DNA from: Leptospira stimsonii | GTDB lineage: Bacteria > Spirochaetota > Leptospiria > Leptospirales > Leptospiraceae | Direction of reading: 5' to 3' | Length of the DNA stretch: 64,000 nt | Assembly (NCBI RefSeq): GCF_003545885.1 | Contig: NZ_QHCT01000005.1 | Location: 248,001-312,000, forward strand | In this document: piece after piece, positions 12,949 through 29,079 of the stretch | How the letters are laid out: the number at the start of each line of letters is the position of its first letter | Position numbering within the stretch: position 1 is the first letter of the stretch | Made by a program: the position numbers and the translations under genes | The notes under the pieces: generated by a model | What the model was told of the DNA's origin: nothing | What the model saw: the letters and a program-made list of their open reading frames with translations, nothing else | Database searches by the model: none

Positions 12949-12984
12949 TCGGGATCGCCCGTTTCAGAAAATGATCATTCAAGG

Positions 12985-13014
12985 ATCCTGCGTTCGGAAA
13001 CCGGAACGCAGGAT
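12985..13014. terminator. Hairpin between convergent genes
   Basis: Perfect 11-base arms (ATCCTGCGTTC at 12985-12995 and GAACGCAGGAT at 13004-13014) enclose an eight-base loop. The hairpin lies between the + strand YCII-like gene and the - strand membrane gene, whose 3' ends face each other. It has no strong U-tract on either strand, so a bidirectional or Rho-assisted terminator is inferred from position and stem strength. Confidence 0.5.
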
Positions 13015-13063
13015 TCGAATTCTATAATGCACTTTTCTTTCCGAGTTTTGAAGGAATTGATTT

Positions 13064-13468
13064 CTAAGAATCCGGATTTTTATACACCAATCCGAGAAAG
13101 AATCCCGCGACCGTAAACTGGATGAGGTGAAAGACTGCCTGTATCGCGAACCAAAGAGAAATCGAATTTATTTCAATCTTTGCCGCATTCGCTAAAGTGG
13201 TTATCGAGTATAAGAAAACTCCCAGAATGAGGCTGAACTGAATTCCTCTACGGATCGAATTCCCTTTTGTATTGTAGAAAGGAAAAAGATACGCTAAGAC
13301 GATTCCTTGAATGAGCATGGATCCAAATCCTAAAGGGATGATCGGGTCTTTACGATTGTAGATACCGAAGGAATCATATAACTCGTGGAAAAATAAAAAA
13401 TGCCAGGACGCGCCGAGTAGGAACGTTGGAATCAAATAACCTAATACGGCAAGCGTAAACTTTTTCAT
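13064..13468 (-). CDS. Hypothetical four-helix membrane protein (134 aa)
   Basis: Start MKKFTLAVLGYLIP was chosen over a Met 12 codons upstream because GAGGGA lies about nine bases before it. Four hydrophobic segments are visible; the motif GASWHFLFFHELYDSFGIY between helices 1 and 2 looks conserved in kind. It resembles small DUF-type integral proteins, but I cannot name the family with confidence. Confidence 0.65.
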   Translation of the reverse strand: MKKFTLAVLGYLIPTFLLGASWHFLFFHELYDSFGIYNRKDPIIPLGFGSMLIQGIVLAYLFPFYNTKGNSIRRGIQFSLILGVFLYSITTLANAAKIEINSISLWFAIQAVFHLIQFTVAGFFLGLVYKNPDS

Positions 13469-14217
13469 AAAACTATCCCTCGAAATGTTGAAAGATTCTA
13501 ACACGGATTTGGCGAATGGAAGCGAATTATTTTTAAAAAGTATTTGTTTTCCGAAACGGTAAGAGAGAAACGATTACGACTTCCGTAAACGCAACTCTTT
13601 CGAGAATTCGCAAGAAGAAAGAGAGCTACGGAAGTCTGCGCTGGATTTCCGATCCCCCTTCCTGTCGGTTTTCGATCGAGGAATATCGAACCGTCCTGGT
13701 ACGATTCGAAAGGGCTTTGGAAACGGATAGCGATTTCGTCACTTAGAACGAAAGCCGAAGAATTCCATCCGATCGGGAAGAACGCGGTTTAGAAATCGGC
13801 GTTTTCGCTTCTTTTCGAATCGGGAAATATATTTTTTCCTGGGATATTCGTCTCTTGATCGGCAACCGTTTCCCACCCATTGATAGAAAAAAACGTTTTT
13901 CCATCACGTTTCGATCGTTCAATTTTCTCCCCCACGGATTCAGTGAAGAAGCCGAGTTTCGTACTTCTTTTCTTTTCTGTTTGCCGAATTTTTCGAGAAG
14001 GTCGGGGCGGACCGAGTTTTGTCGGTTTCTGCGATTCTTTCTTTGTGCGTGAGTTTCCTTGAATTCGAGACGGCTTATCTTTCGAAATGTCTTGAATTCC
14101 TGAAAACGAAGGGAAAACTGGCGAAGGTTTGCCAAAGACCGCCCTTTGAAAAGGTTTGAATCAATCGATCCGAAAGAAGAATCGAAAAAGTCTTAGGCTC
14201 CGGAAATTAAGAATCGT
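13469..14217. other. Gene-poor region with one strong hairpin
   Basis: 749 bases. Overlapping open frames on both strands are Arg/Lys/Phe-rich with no ribosome site and look like chance frames. The one conspicuous structure is the inverted repeat at 13578-13636. The region ends at the ATG of the 433-aa protein. Confidence 0.6.
13578..13636. repeat. Nested inverted repeat, possible structured RNA
   Basis: Outer arms GACTTCCGTA (13578-13587) and TACGGAAGTC (13627-13636) are perfect complements. Inner arms CTCTTTC (13595-13601) and GAAAGAG (13617-13623) nest between them. No U-tract follows, so this is not an ordinary terminator. It could be a small RNA, a protein site or the remnant of a mobile repeat. 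Confidence 0.5.
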
Positions 14218-15519
<1,302 letters not shown>

Positions 15520-15883
15520 AAACTTTTTTGTTCTTCTTCTTTCCGGCTTCTTGATTCCGATCAACGAACTCCTTGTACTGTCTGCTTAAAGTTCGAGCAG
15601 TTTGTACTTAAGCGAAGAATTCTTTTTCATTCTTTCAAATGATTTCGGTCTAAGGATTGGATATCGGATTTTTTAGATCTGGTTTGTCTTGTGGATTGGT
15701 GTGAACATCGCTTGGAAACGGGAGGAATTTTATTTCAAACCTATCTTTTAAAAGAATGTTTTCAATTTACGCAACTCTCAATTTACTGGCTTGTAACTGG
15801 GGAATTTTGCTGAAATTTCAGCCATAGGCGTGCCCGACGCTTGTTTGTAACCAGGGAATTAGGATCACGAGGGATTTCGGCAG
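15520..15883. promoter_or_regulatory. gltB leader with direct repeat and palindrome
   Basis: 364 bases with no gene. An imperfect inverted repeat lies at 15575-15607. Nearer gltB, TTGTAACTGGGGAATT (15791-15806) and TTGTAACCAGGGAATT (15845-15860) differ at two positions. Between them sits a perfect 14-base palindrome, GCTGAAATTTCAGC (15809-15822). The gltB ribosome site GAGGGA is at 15869-15874. The layout suggests an operator, but no regulator is known. Confidence 0.4.
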
Positions 15884-20374
<4,491 letters not shown>

Positions 20375-20392
20375 CGAACGTAAGAAAAGAAT

Positions 20393-20447
20393 CCTTTCGG
20401 AAGAAGGTCTTAACATACGTTAGCCGACCGTCCGAAAGGTTTTTTTC
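20393..20447 (+). terminator. Rho-independent terminator after gltB
   Basis: Arms CCTTTCGGA (20393-20401) and TCCGAAAGG (20431-20439) pair perfectly, with an inner GGTC/GACC pairing, and are followed by a run of T. It lies about 20 bases past the gltB stop. Confidence 0.75.
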
Positions 20448-20525
20448 CTTTTTTAGAATAGAATCTTCTCATTGAAGAATTTTCTAAGAAGTCCGTAAGC
20501 CGGGTTTCTTGTCTGGAAAAATACA

Positions 20526-22130
20526 ATGTTAAGAATACACATCGCACTCGCCTTTTTTGCCACGATCCTTCTTTTTGCGGTCGTAAATCGGCAACAGAAA
20601 AAGGAAATCAATCCGATCGACTTTAAATTTCCGGAAGCGGAAGACGCGGTTTTGGACCCGGTTTCTGGAATCAAAATTCCGGTTACTCGATTCTCCTTTG
20701 CCGACCTAAAAAAGAAGGCGAGGAGTATGGCGCACGGACGTTATGTGAAACCGCCGTTCGTTTCGACTCATTTCTTGCAGGGCCTGAGCTGGGAACAATA
20801 TAAGAATATTCGATTTAAACCGGAATCTTCGCTTTGGAAAAAAGAAGGGAATCCGTTTCAGATACAATTCTTTCATCCGGGACATCTTTACAATACGAAC
20901 GTGGCGCTCCATGAAGTGCGATCCGATTTTGCGAGGGAAATTCCGTACGACGAGAGTTTCTTTGATCTTTCCAAATTGAAAATTGCGGGAGAGATTCCGC
21001 CTAACCTAGGTTATTCGGGTTTTAAAATCCATTATCCTCTCAACACCGAGGAACACACCGACGAGTTTACGGTCTTTCAAGGTGCGAGCTATTATAGAAT
21101 GGTTTCCAAAAAACAAGTCTATGGTCTTTCCGCGCGCGGGATCGCGATCAATACCGGAATGCCTTACCCCGAAGATTTTCCCGGCTTTACTCATTTCTGG
21201 ATCGTTCATCCGGACAAAACGGATTCCACCATCTTCGTGTATGCGCTGTTAGACGGTAAAACGGCGACCGGGGCTTATGAATTTCAGATCAGCCCTGGAA
21301 AAGTCTCCTCGGTTCACGTGAACGCGGAAGTCACCTTACGAACCAAAGTCGATCGTTTCGGGATCGCACCACTGACTTCGATGTATTGGTATTCCGAAAC
21401 AAAAGGAATTCCGGAGGGACAGGCTTATCCGGAGTCTCACGATTCGGACGGGCTTATGATTGAATCCGGAAAGGGAGAATGGATTTGGAGACCGTTGGAT
21501 AATCCAAGAAGATCCACAATTTACAGTTTCCTGGATGAAAATCCGAGAGCCTTCGGATTGATTCAAAGAGATCGGAACTTTGCTTCTTATCAAGACAATA
21601 CGATGAAGTATCATCTGCGTCCTTCCGCTTGGGTGGAACCGGATGGAAACTGGGGTAAGGGAAGCGTTCAACTCTTATTAAATCCGACGATTCAAGACTC
21701 GGACGACAACGTAGGCGCTTTTTGGGTTCCGGCCAACGTTCCACAACCTTTGGAACCGTATGAATTCAGTTACACCATACGCTGGTTAAACGAAGATCCG
21801 CTTCCGGATTCGCTCGCAAAAACCGTTTCCACGAGAATCGCTCCCGTTCCCGGAGAATCCGATATGCGCGTCTTTTACGTCGATTTTTCCAATGACAAGT
21901 TGAAGGAATTGGACGCCTCGACTTATCTTCAGGCTTCGATCGATACGGGAGAAAATGCTGAGTTAGCGGATTATAATATTCAAAAAATTGAAGAGACGGG
22001 AGTTTGGAGGCTTACTTTTAGGGTCGTCCAGAAGAACAAAAACAAACCCGCCGAGCTCAAAGCGGTATTGAAAAAAAATCAGGAAGACCTGAGCGAAATC
22101 TGGACGTTCACTCTTGAATCCACGATCTGA
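20526..22130 (+). CDS. opgG: Periplasmic glucan biosynthesis protein OpgG/MdoG
   Basis: 534 aa. An N-terminal hydrophobic segment (4-21) directs export. The rest is the MdoG fold: residues about 45-390 form the large beta-sandwich domain (FLQGLSWEQYKNIRFKPES; FFHPGHLYNTNV), and about 395-534 the Ig-like C-domain. In proteobacteria OpgG acts with the glucosyltransferase OpgH to build osmoregulated periplasmic glucans. OpgH is encoded 0.4 kb downstream with one small gene between. There is no Tat twin-arginine motif, which argues for OpgG rather than OpgD. Confidence 0.95.
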   Translation: MLRIHIALAFFATILLFAVVNRQQKKEINPIDFKFPEAEDAVLDPVSGIKIPVTRFSFADLKKKARSMAHGRYVKPPFVSTHFLQGLSWEQYKNIRFKPESSLWKKEGNPFQIQFFHPGHLYNTNVALHEVRSDFAREIPYDESFFDLSKLKIAGEIPPNLGYSGFKIHYPLNTEEHTDEFTVFQGASYYRMVSKKQVYGLSARGIAINTGMPYPEDFPGFTHFWIVHPDKTDSTIFVYALLDGKTATGAYEFQISPGKVSSVHVNAEVTLRTKVDRFGIAPLTSMYWYSETKGIPEGQAYPESHDSDGLMIESGKGEWIWRPLDNPRRSTIYSFLDENPRAFGLIQRDRNFASYQDNTMKYHLRPSAWVEPDGNWGKGSVQLLLNPTIQDSDDNVGAFWVPANVPQPLEPYEFSYTIRWLNEDPLPDSLAKTVSTRIAPVPGESDMRVFYVDFSNDKLKELDASTYLQASIDTGENAELADYNIQKIEETGVWRLTFRVVQKNKNKPAELKAVLKKNQEDLSEIWTFTLESTI

Positions 22131-22545
22131 GAATCGACCCAAATTCTCCAAAAATACGGAAGCCTTGTCGAGGGTTTATACGAAGGTAGAATTGTATTGT
22201 CTCGCCTCGGGTATTACGGATCCGATCGAACTGCACACAAAGCTCGGAATATTTCTTAGCCTTTTGGAAAGTCAAAGAACAAGTTTGGAAAAAAAAGACG
22301 ACACCTCGTTTGAAACGGAGGCGATGAAACTCTTCTTGGATTCCGGAATTCTTGGATCTCAAAAAAATAAATCTCTTCAGCTTCCCGAGTTGGAACCATC
22401 TCGGATGATTCCGAATCCGGTCGACTTTGGACCGTTAGGCGTTCTTGCCGAACCGAAGGAAAAATTGGAGCCGATCCCTGTGATTCTTTCAGTCGTCTTT
22501 TGGGGCGGAGTGTATGCATTCTTACTCTACGGGCTTTTACGGTGA
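22114..22545 (+). CDS. Hypothetical protein with C-terminal membrane anchor, between opgG and opgH
   Basis: 143 aa. A soluble N-terminal helical region (KVELYCLASGITDPIELHTK) is followed by one C-terminal helix (about 122-141; VILSVVFWGGVYAFLLYGLL). The start overlaps the end of opgG by 17 bases and the stop overlaps the opgH GTG (GTGA), so it is translated within the same operon. It is not a known Opg component. The position suggests an accessory factor for glucan synthesis or OpgH assembly. Confidence 0.7.
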   Translation: MNPRSENRPKFSKNTEALSRVYTKVELYCLASGITDPIELHTKLGIFLSLLESQRTSLEKKDDTSFETEAMKLFLDSGILGSQKNKSLQLPELEPSRMIPNPVDFGPLGVLAEPKEKLEPIPVILSVVFWGGVYAFLLYGLLR

Positions 22546-24683
22546 GACAGAACGAAAGAGAAACCGCAGGATTTCTGATCGATTCCAAAACTCTCAGTTA
22601 CAGACGTTTGAGTTTTGGAGGTCTCGTTTTTTTCTTTGTCATTATCGGAGTCTTTTTAGAAGTTCAATTTCTTTCCTTTCAATCCATCAGTCCTTTTGAA
22701 TGGGCGACGCTCATTCTATTTTGCGTTTTGTTTCCGATCATTTCCTTCGGGGCCGCTACGGCTCTGATCGGCTTTGTTCAAAGACTAAGAGGAGGCGATC
22801 CGCTTCGCATTTCTAGAATATTAGAAGAATATGATGTTTTAGAAGACGAAAATCCGCCGGTTGCGATTGTAATGCCGATTCACTGCGAAGATGTTTCCCG
22901 TATTTTTGCCGGCGTCGAATTGATGCTAAAGGATATCGCGGAAAACGGCCTTTCACCTACGGTTGATTTTTTTATTCTCTCCGATACATCGGATCCGAAC
23001 CTCTGGGCTCAAGAGGAAAAAGCCTTTTCAATTTTGAGCCAGAAGATCGAAAACAAGGATCGGATCTATTATCGAAAACGAAGACTTAACCTAAACAAAA
23101 AATCCGGAAACATCGCAGACTTCTGTAGAAGATGGGGCAAACGATACAAATACATGATCATCCTGGACGCCGATAGTATCGTCACCGGGGAATGTATGAA
23201 AAATCTAATCCGTCTCATGGAAAAAATTCCGGATGCGGGCATCATTCAAACCGTTCCCGAAGTGATTCGTGCACGTTCCATCTTTCAAAGATTATCCGCA
23301 TTCGCCGCGTGGATGGGCAATCCGGTATTCGGAGCCGGTTCCTATTTTTGGCAACTCCGGTCCGGTCCTTTCTGGGGACACAATGCGATCATTCGACTTC
23401 AACCGTTTATGAAATACTGCGGCCTACCCGGTTTACCGGGAGAAAGCGCGATCGGCGGAAAGATCCTGAGCCACGATACGATCGAGGCGGCTTTGTTTCG
23501 AAAGGCTGGGTATAGCGTTTGGTTTGCGAGCGATCTAAAAGGTTCTTATGAAGAAGCGCCGCCTAACGTGCTGGAGGCGCTCAAGCGAGACAATCGTTGG
23601 TGCCAGGGAAACCTTCAACATTTCTGGTTTTTATTCGGAGGAAAGTTTCGTTTTTCGAGTCGTCTTCAAATTCTACTCGGAATCTTTTCCTATTTTAGTT
23701 CTCCTCTCTGGGCCTTACTATTGCTTTCTTCCTCTTTTACTACGATCGAAGACGTGGATTTTTTTCGTTTAGCCCTATTGCCGGAAGACTGGATTGCGTT
23801 TCGAGATGATCTTTATCTTCCCGTCGCCTACACTTTACAAGGATATACGCTCCTCATTCTTTTTCTTCCTCGGATCGTATCATTTTTGGAAGTCGTAATG
23901 TTTCGAAGAAAGGAATGGAGGGGATCCGTTTATTCTTGGGTCTTTTCCTTTTTTATCGAATTCTTCCATTCCGTATTGATGGCTCCGGTTTATATGGTAC
24001 AATACTCGCGGTTTATTCTTCTTACATTCTTAAATCGTAAAATAGAATGGGGTCCTCAGAATCGAAACGCATCTTCCGGTCCGGATCTACAGTCGCTCGC
24101 TTATACGGTTTTACCTGCTTCCTTTTACGGTATCGGAATCGGATCTTGGATGTTTCTGACGTATCCTATTTTATTTTTTTGGTTTTTACCTTTGCTCGCC
24201 GGTTGGATCTTCGCGTATCCGATCGCACTTCTGACTTCTTATATTCCGAAAGAAAAAAAAGGAAGCTCGCTCCTCTCCAATCCGCCGGAAATTTCAGAAA
24301 AAAAATTATTAACTCGCTTGAATCGGTTGGAGCAAAGTTATTCCGAGAACTTAGGTCCTGTCGAAAAGAATCACGGGATTTTTTGGACGATCGTGGATCC
24401 TTCTCTAAACGGATTTCACCTTTCTAGGTTGAGAAAAAGAAAAAAAGAAACTCCGGGAAGAAAGCAGTATTTGAAAAATCTAAGGGATCGATTGAAAAAA
24501 GAGGGGCCTTCTCATTTTTCGAATCAAGAGCTGTTGCGATTGCTCTGGGATTTTGAATCCGTTTCCGAGCTTCATCTTTGGTTTTGGACTGAGAATATAA
24601 GTCAAGATGATTCTTGGTGGAAGACTTCTTACGCCATCTATAGAAAAGAAATTTTGTTAAACGAAGTGGACAAATCCGTTTGA
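22542..24683 (+). CDS. opgH: Glucan glucosyltransferase OpgH/MdoH
   Basis: Inner-membrane family 2 glycosyltransferase that polymerises UDP-glucose and extrudes the chain. I chose GTG 22542 because it overlaps the upstream stop (GTGA); an in-frame TTG 14 codons earlier is possible. 713 aa. Two N-terminal helices precede the catalytic domain, which has D209 and D211 (LDADS) and the product-binding NRWCQG at 351-356. Several helices follow (about 370-590). The C-terminal tail is cytosolic. It is shorter than the enterobacterial protein (about 847 aa), lacking much of that N-terminal extension. Confidence 0.95.
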   Translation: MRQNERETAGFLIDSKTLSYRRLSFGGLVFFFVIIGVFLEVQFLSFQSISPFEWATLILFCVLFPIISFGAATALIGFVQRLRGGDPLRISRILEEYDVLEDENPPVAIVMPIHCEDVSRIFAGVELMLKDIAENGLSPTVDFFILSDTSDPNLWAQEEKAFSILSQKIENKDRIYYRKRRLNLNKKSGNIADFCRRWGKRYKYMIILDADSIVTGECMKNLIRLMEKIPDAGIIQTVPEVIRARSIFQRLSAFAAWMGNPVFGAGSYFWQLRSGPFWGHNAIIRLQPFMKYCGLPGLPGESAIGGKILSHDTIEAALFRKAGYSVWFASDLKGSYEEAPPNVLEALKRDNRWCQGNLQHFWFLFGGKFRFSSRLQILLGIFSYFSSPLWALLLLSSSFTTIEDVDFFRLALLPEDWIAFRDDLYLPVAYTLQGYTLLILFLPRIVSFLEVVMFRRKEWRGSVYSWVFSFFIEFFHSVLMAPVYMVQYSRFILLTFLNRKIEWGPQNRNASSGPDLQSLAYTVLPASFYGIGIGSWMFLTYPILFFWFLPLLAGWIFAYPIALLTSYIPKEKKGSSLLSNPPEISEKKLLTRLNRLEQSYSENLGPVEKNHGIFWTIVDPSLNGFHLSRLRKRKKETPGRKQYLKNLRDRLKKEGPSHFSNQELLRLLWDFESVSELHLWFWTENISQDDSWWKTSYAIYRKEILLNEVDKSV

Positions 24684-25024
24684 ATCGTTTTTATCTTCTG
24701 TTAACCTTGTCATCTCTTTCGATCAGTTTTTCACCGTTGTTTTCGGGTGAGTTCGAAGGGATTTATACGGTCGGGAATCGGGAATGTAGGGTAACACCGA
24801 TCAGGATGGCTTTCGAGGTGATTTGTAAACCGTCGAATAAAAGGAAGATCTTTTTTTACCAGGGAGAGGATAAGGAAAAAAGAATATTCAGAACCGATGA
24901 TGGAGACTCGTCCGATTTTTTTGTCTTTGACGATTTGTCCTTCCAATCCGGAGTGTTTATCGGAAACGACGGAATCAGACGGAAAGTGAAAAAAAGGAAT
25001 TCTTTTAGGTCAGATCAATTTTAA
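24680..25024 (+). CDS. Small secreted hypothetical protein
   Basis: 114 aa from a TTG start that overlaps the opgH stop (TTGA). A signal peptide covers residues 1-22 (FYLLLTLSSLSISFSPLFSG). The mature part is small, basic and beta-rich (FEGIYTVGNRECRVTPI). It is probably co-transcribed with opgGH and located in the periplasm. The last 15 bases overlap the convergent glycosyltransferase gene. The function is unknown. Confidence 0.65.
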   Translation: MNRFYLLLTLSSLSISFSPLFSGEFEGIYTVGNRECRVTPIRMAFEVICKPSNKRKIFFYQGEDKEKRIFRTDDGDSSDFFVFDDLSFQSGVFIGNDGIRRKVKKRNSFRSDQF

Positions 25025-26137
25025 AAAAACGCTTACTGCGTGTTGAACGTCTTCCCTTCCATCCCTTTCAAAAACGGGGGAGCCCGATCCATTCCAATTT
25101 TTTGCGTTTTCGATCGCCTTTTCGAAACGAAAGGAAAACAGTTCCGCATTCGAAAGATAAGCTGAAGAAATTTCTTCTCTGAGAGCGCGATGGAGATAAG
25201 GAACTTCAGGGAAGTTGCCGCGATCGGTGTAGAGTATCGGGGTTTTGGCATAAACACTTTCGCTCAGAATCCCGTAACCCGGTTTTGTGATTACGAAGTC
25301 GCAGGCTGTCAGAAGATCCGGATAGTGGACATTCGCAAAGTTTAAAATTCCTTTCTTTTGTTTGTCCGGGATTTGTGAAAGATCGAAATCGGTTCCACCC
25401 GAGATCACGATTCGGTAATGATCGGAATCGAATTCTTTCCATTGAAATTGATCCGTTTTGACTCCATATGCTCCGAAAGAAAAGAGAAGATTGATTTTAT
25501 CATTCGGCAGTTTGAAAAATTCTTTTGCATTCGTTTTATCAAGGTTCGGTCTTCGCCCCACGAGGCCGATATTTTTTTGCTCGGGAAGGGAAGGTGCGGG
25601 ACAAGAAAAGGGAAGAAGAAGTCCGAACGTCGCAAGATAATACTCTTCGAAGAGGATCGCCGCCGTTTGAGAGAAGATCGGCGATTCTTTTTGATATCCT
25701 CCGTAGATAAAATCCCAAGTGAAGTTCCCGATAAACAAGGACGGGATTTTGATCTTGTCTGCGATCACAAACGGAAGAGAAGCGGAATCCGAAACGATTA
25801 AATCGGTTTCAAAGTCGAGACATGCCTCGATTTCGGAAATCTGGAGATAGGATTTTCTGGAATTGAATTCTTCGATTGCGTGTTCCGTTCCTCGGATATC
25901 GATCGAAAGAGAATCCTTTTGTATCATTCCCACGTCTAGGGATTTTTTTCTCGTAGAAAGTCGTTTTAAAAAAATGGAATCTTCTTCGCTGATCGAAAGA
26001 GTATTTAAGAATTCTTCCCTCGCCGTTACAAGTTCGATTTGTAAGTCCGGAAAGCGACGTAGTAGATGGAGAATGATTTCCATCGATCTGCTGATATGTC
26101 CGAATCCGTGAGAACTAACGTAATAGGTTATCTTCAT
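25010..26137 (-). CDS. Glycosyltransferase-like protein (MurG/GT28-type fold)
   Basis: 375 aa. The N-terminus MKITYYVSSHGFGHISRSME carries the glycine-histidine loop of two-domain GT-B proteins that act on nucleotide sugars. The C-domain has HYPDLLTACDFVITKPGYG, the acceptor/donor loop typical of MurG-like enzymes and of the N-terminal half of L-arabinokinase. Substrates are unknown. The start overlaps the TrmH-family stop by four bases, placing it last in the gltA-led run. Confidence 0.8.
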   Translation of the reverse strand: MKITYYVSSHGFGHISRSMEIILHLLRRFPDLQIELVTAREEFLNTLSISEEDSIFLKRLSTRKKSLDVGMIQKDSLSIDIRGTEHAIEEFNSRKSYLQISEIEACLDFETDLIVSDSASLPFVIADKIKIPSLFIGNFTWDFIYGGYQKESPIFSQTAAILFEEYYLATFGLLLPFSCPAPSLPEQKNIGLVGRRPNLDKTNAKEFFKLPNDKINLLFSFGAYGVKTDQFQWKEFDSDHYRIVISGGTDFDLSQIPDKQKKGILNFANVHYPDLLTACDFVITKPGYGILSESVYAKTPILYTDRGNFPEVPYLHRALREEISSAYLSNAELFSFRFEKAIENAKNWNGSGSPVFERDGREDVQHAVSVFLKLI

Positions 26138-26997
26138 TTGGAAACCCCTTGTCGAATCACCTCGTACATTACGATTCCTGCAGACATCGCAAGATTGAGT
26201 GAATCCGCTTCTCCGAACATCGGAAGGGAGATATACTCGTCGGAATGACTTCTTGCGAAAGGAGAAAGTCCATATTGTTCGGATCCGAAGACCAAGGCGA
26301 TCTTTCCCTTAAGATCGGACTCGAAGTAGAGTTTTTTTGCTTCCGGTGTTACGGCTAACGTTCTATATTTATTTTCTTTGAGAATGGAATAGATCGCCTC
26401 CGTTTCCCCTAAATAGACTTCGAGGGTAAATAGAGCGCCGGTGGAAGCACGAATGACGTTCGGATTAAAAAGATCCAGTCTCGGGTCAGCTACAACAACC
26501 GTGTGAAAACCCGCGCCTTCAGCGGTCCGTAGGATCGTTCCGAGGTTTCCGGGTTTTTCCACGCCTTCGATGACGAGGATCGGTTTTCCGTTTTTGAGTT
26601 GAATCGATTCATTTGGGAACGTTTCAATTCCCGTCGGAAAGAAGTGAGCGGTTGCTATCAGTCCGTCCGGCCGATCTCTGTAGGAGATTTTTTCGAATAT
26701 TTTTTTCGGAACCTTGATGGATTTAACACCGATTTCACGAATGAGGTCGTATTCGTTTTCTCCTAAAAAGCATTCGGGAGAATAGAGTACGTTTTGAAAT
26801 TTCACCTTTCCGGATTTGAATGCCCGCGAAATTTCTCTGTAACCTTCAATAAAAAAAAGTCCGCTCGCTTCTCGATGTTTTTTTTCCTTTAGATTGGAGA
26901 TGTTCTTGAGTTTCTCGTTTGAAAAACTCGTGATCTCCAAAAAAGAAATGCCTTGTTCCTGATTCAAAGCGAGAGTCTCTCCGATGTGTAGATACAA
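26134..26997 (-). CDS. TrmH/SpoU-family RNA 2'-O-ribose methyltransferase
   Basis: 287 aa. The N-terminal substrate-binding domain (about 20-105; KKHREASGLFFIEGYRE) precedes a SPOUT knot domain. Its three motifs are present: GVEKPGNLGTILRTAEGAG, IALVFGSEQYGLS and LPMFGEADSLNLAMSAGIV. It transfers a methyl group from SAM to a ribose of rRNA or tRNA; the target is not deducible. The ATG at 26997 overlaps the upstream gene by 34 bases. A TTG at 26940, giving the family-like start MEITSFSN, avoids the overlap and may be the true start. Confidence 0.9.
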   Translation of the reverse strand: MYLHIGETLALNQEQGISFLEITSFSNEKLKNISNLKEKKHREASGLFFIEGYREISRAFKSGKVKFQNVLYSPECFLGENEYDLIREIGVKSIKVPKKIFEKISYRDRPDGLIATAHFFPTGIETFPNESIQLKNGKPILVIEGVEKPGNLGTILRTAEGAGFHTVVVADPRLDLFNPNVIRASTGALFTLEVYLGETEAIYSILKENKYRTLAVTPEAKKLYFESDLKGKIALVFGSEQYGLSPFARSHSDEYISLPMFGEADSLNLAMSAGIVMYEVIRQGVSK

Positions 26998-27819
26998 TTT
27001 GAACCGGAAGGATAGAGTTTTCCGCTCTGTTCCGGAATGGAAAGTTCTCCAAGAAAAAACTTACCGTTGTTCTTGATTCTTCCTTGCAAAATTCTTTGTA
27101 AAGCAAGGGGACTAAAACCGGTGGAATGACACGTGAGAACGATAAAGTCCGGTTTGGATCCGCAGAGTTCCATAAGAAGATCCATAAGTTCGGGAAGATC
27201 TTTTTCGATCTTAAACACTTCTCCGCTCGCTCCTCTTCCGAAGGTGGGCGGATCGAGGATAAATCCTCGATAGTCTTTGCCTCGTTTGATTTCTCGTTTT
27301 AAGAATTTCAAAACGTCTTCCACCATCCAACGGATTTTTTTATCCGCGAGTCCGGATGCGGTCGCATTCTCGCGTGCCCAATCTACCATACCTTTCGAAG
27401 CGTCCAGGTGACATGCGGAAGCGCCTCCGTCCAGAACGGCGAGAGTGGACAGTCCGGAATAAGCGAAAAGATTGAGAACCTCTTCCTCTTTTTTGAGTTG
27501 AGAGGAAAGTTTTTGGATCTTTTTCCAATTTTCCAATTGTTCCGCGAAAATTCCCAAATGACCGAATGGAGTGAATTTTATTTTAATAGAATATTCTAAT
27601 ATTTGAACGAAGAATTCCTCTTCTACTTTTTTGTTCCAGTTCCATGCTCCTCCACCTTTGTCGGATCGGACGTATTCTCCGTGAACGTTTTTCCAAAGAG
27701 CCGGTTTGGATTCGGGCCATGCCGATACGGGGGAAGGACGAATGATCGTATAAGGACCGATCTGTTCGAGTTTACGAAAGTTCCCAGAGTCGATGAGAGA
27801 ATAGGTTCCGTCGAGGCTT

Positions 27820-27842
<23 letters not shown>
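26964..27842 (-). CDS. Class I SAM-dependent methyltransferase (rRNA cytosine-type)
   Basis: 292 aa. The Rossmann methyltransferase core has VLNLFAYSGLSTLAVLDGGA (motif I), CHLDASKGMVDWARENA (motif II) and FILDPPTFGRG (motif IV, the DPP[ST]F form seen in RlmI/RlmK-like rRNA methyltransferases). It lacks the full PUA domain seen in the upstream neighbour. It overlaps that neighbour by 23 bases and the TrmH-family gene by 34. The substrate is probably RNA. Confidence 0.85.

Positions 27843-29075
<1,233 letters not shown>

Positions 29076-29079
<4 letters not shown>

Noticed and set aside
13743..14135. 130-codon minus-strand frame
   Set aside because: Arg/Lys-rich composition, no ribosome site, and frames of equal size on the other strand.
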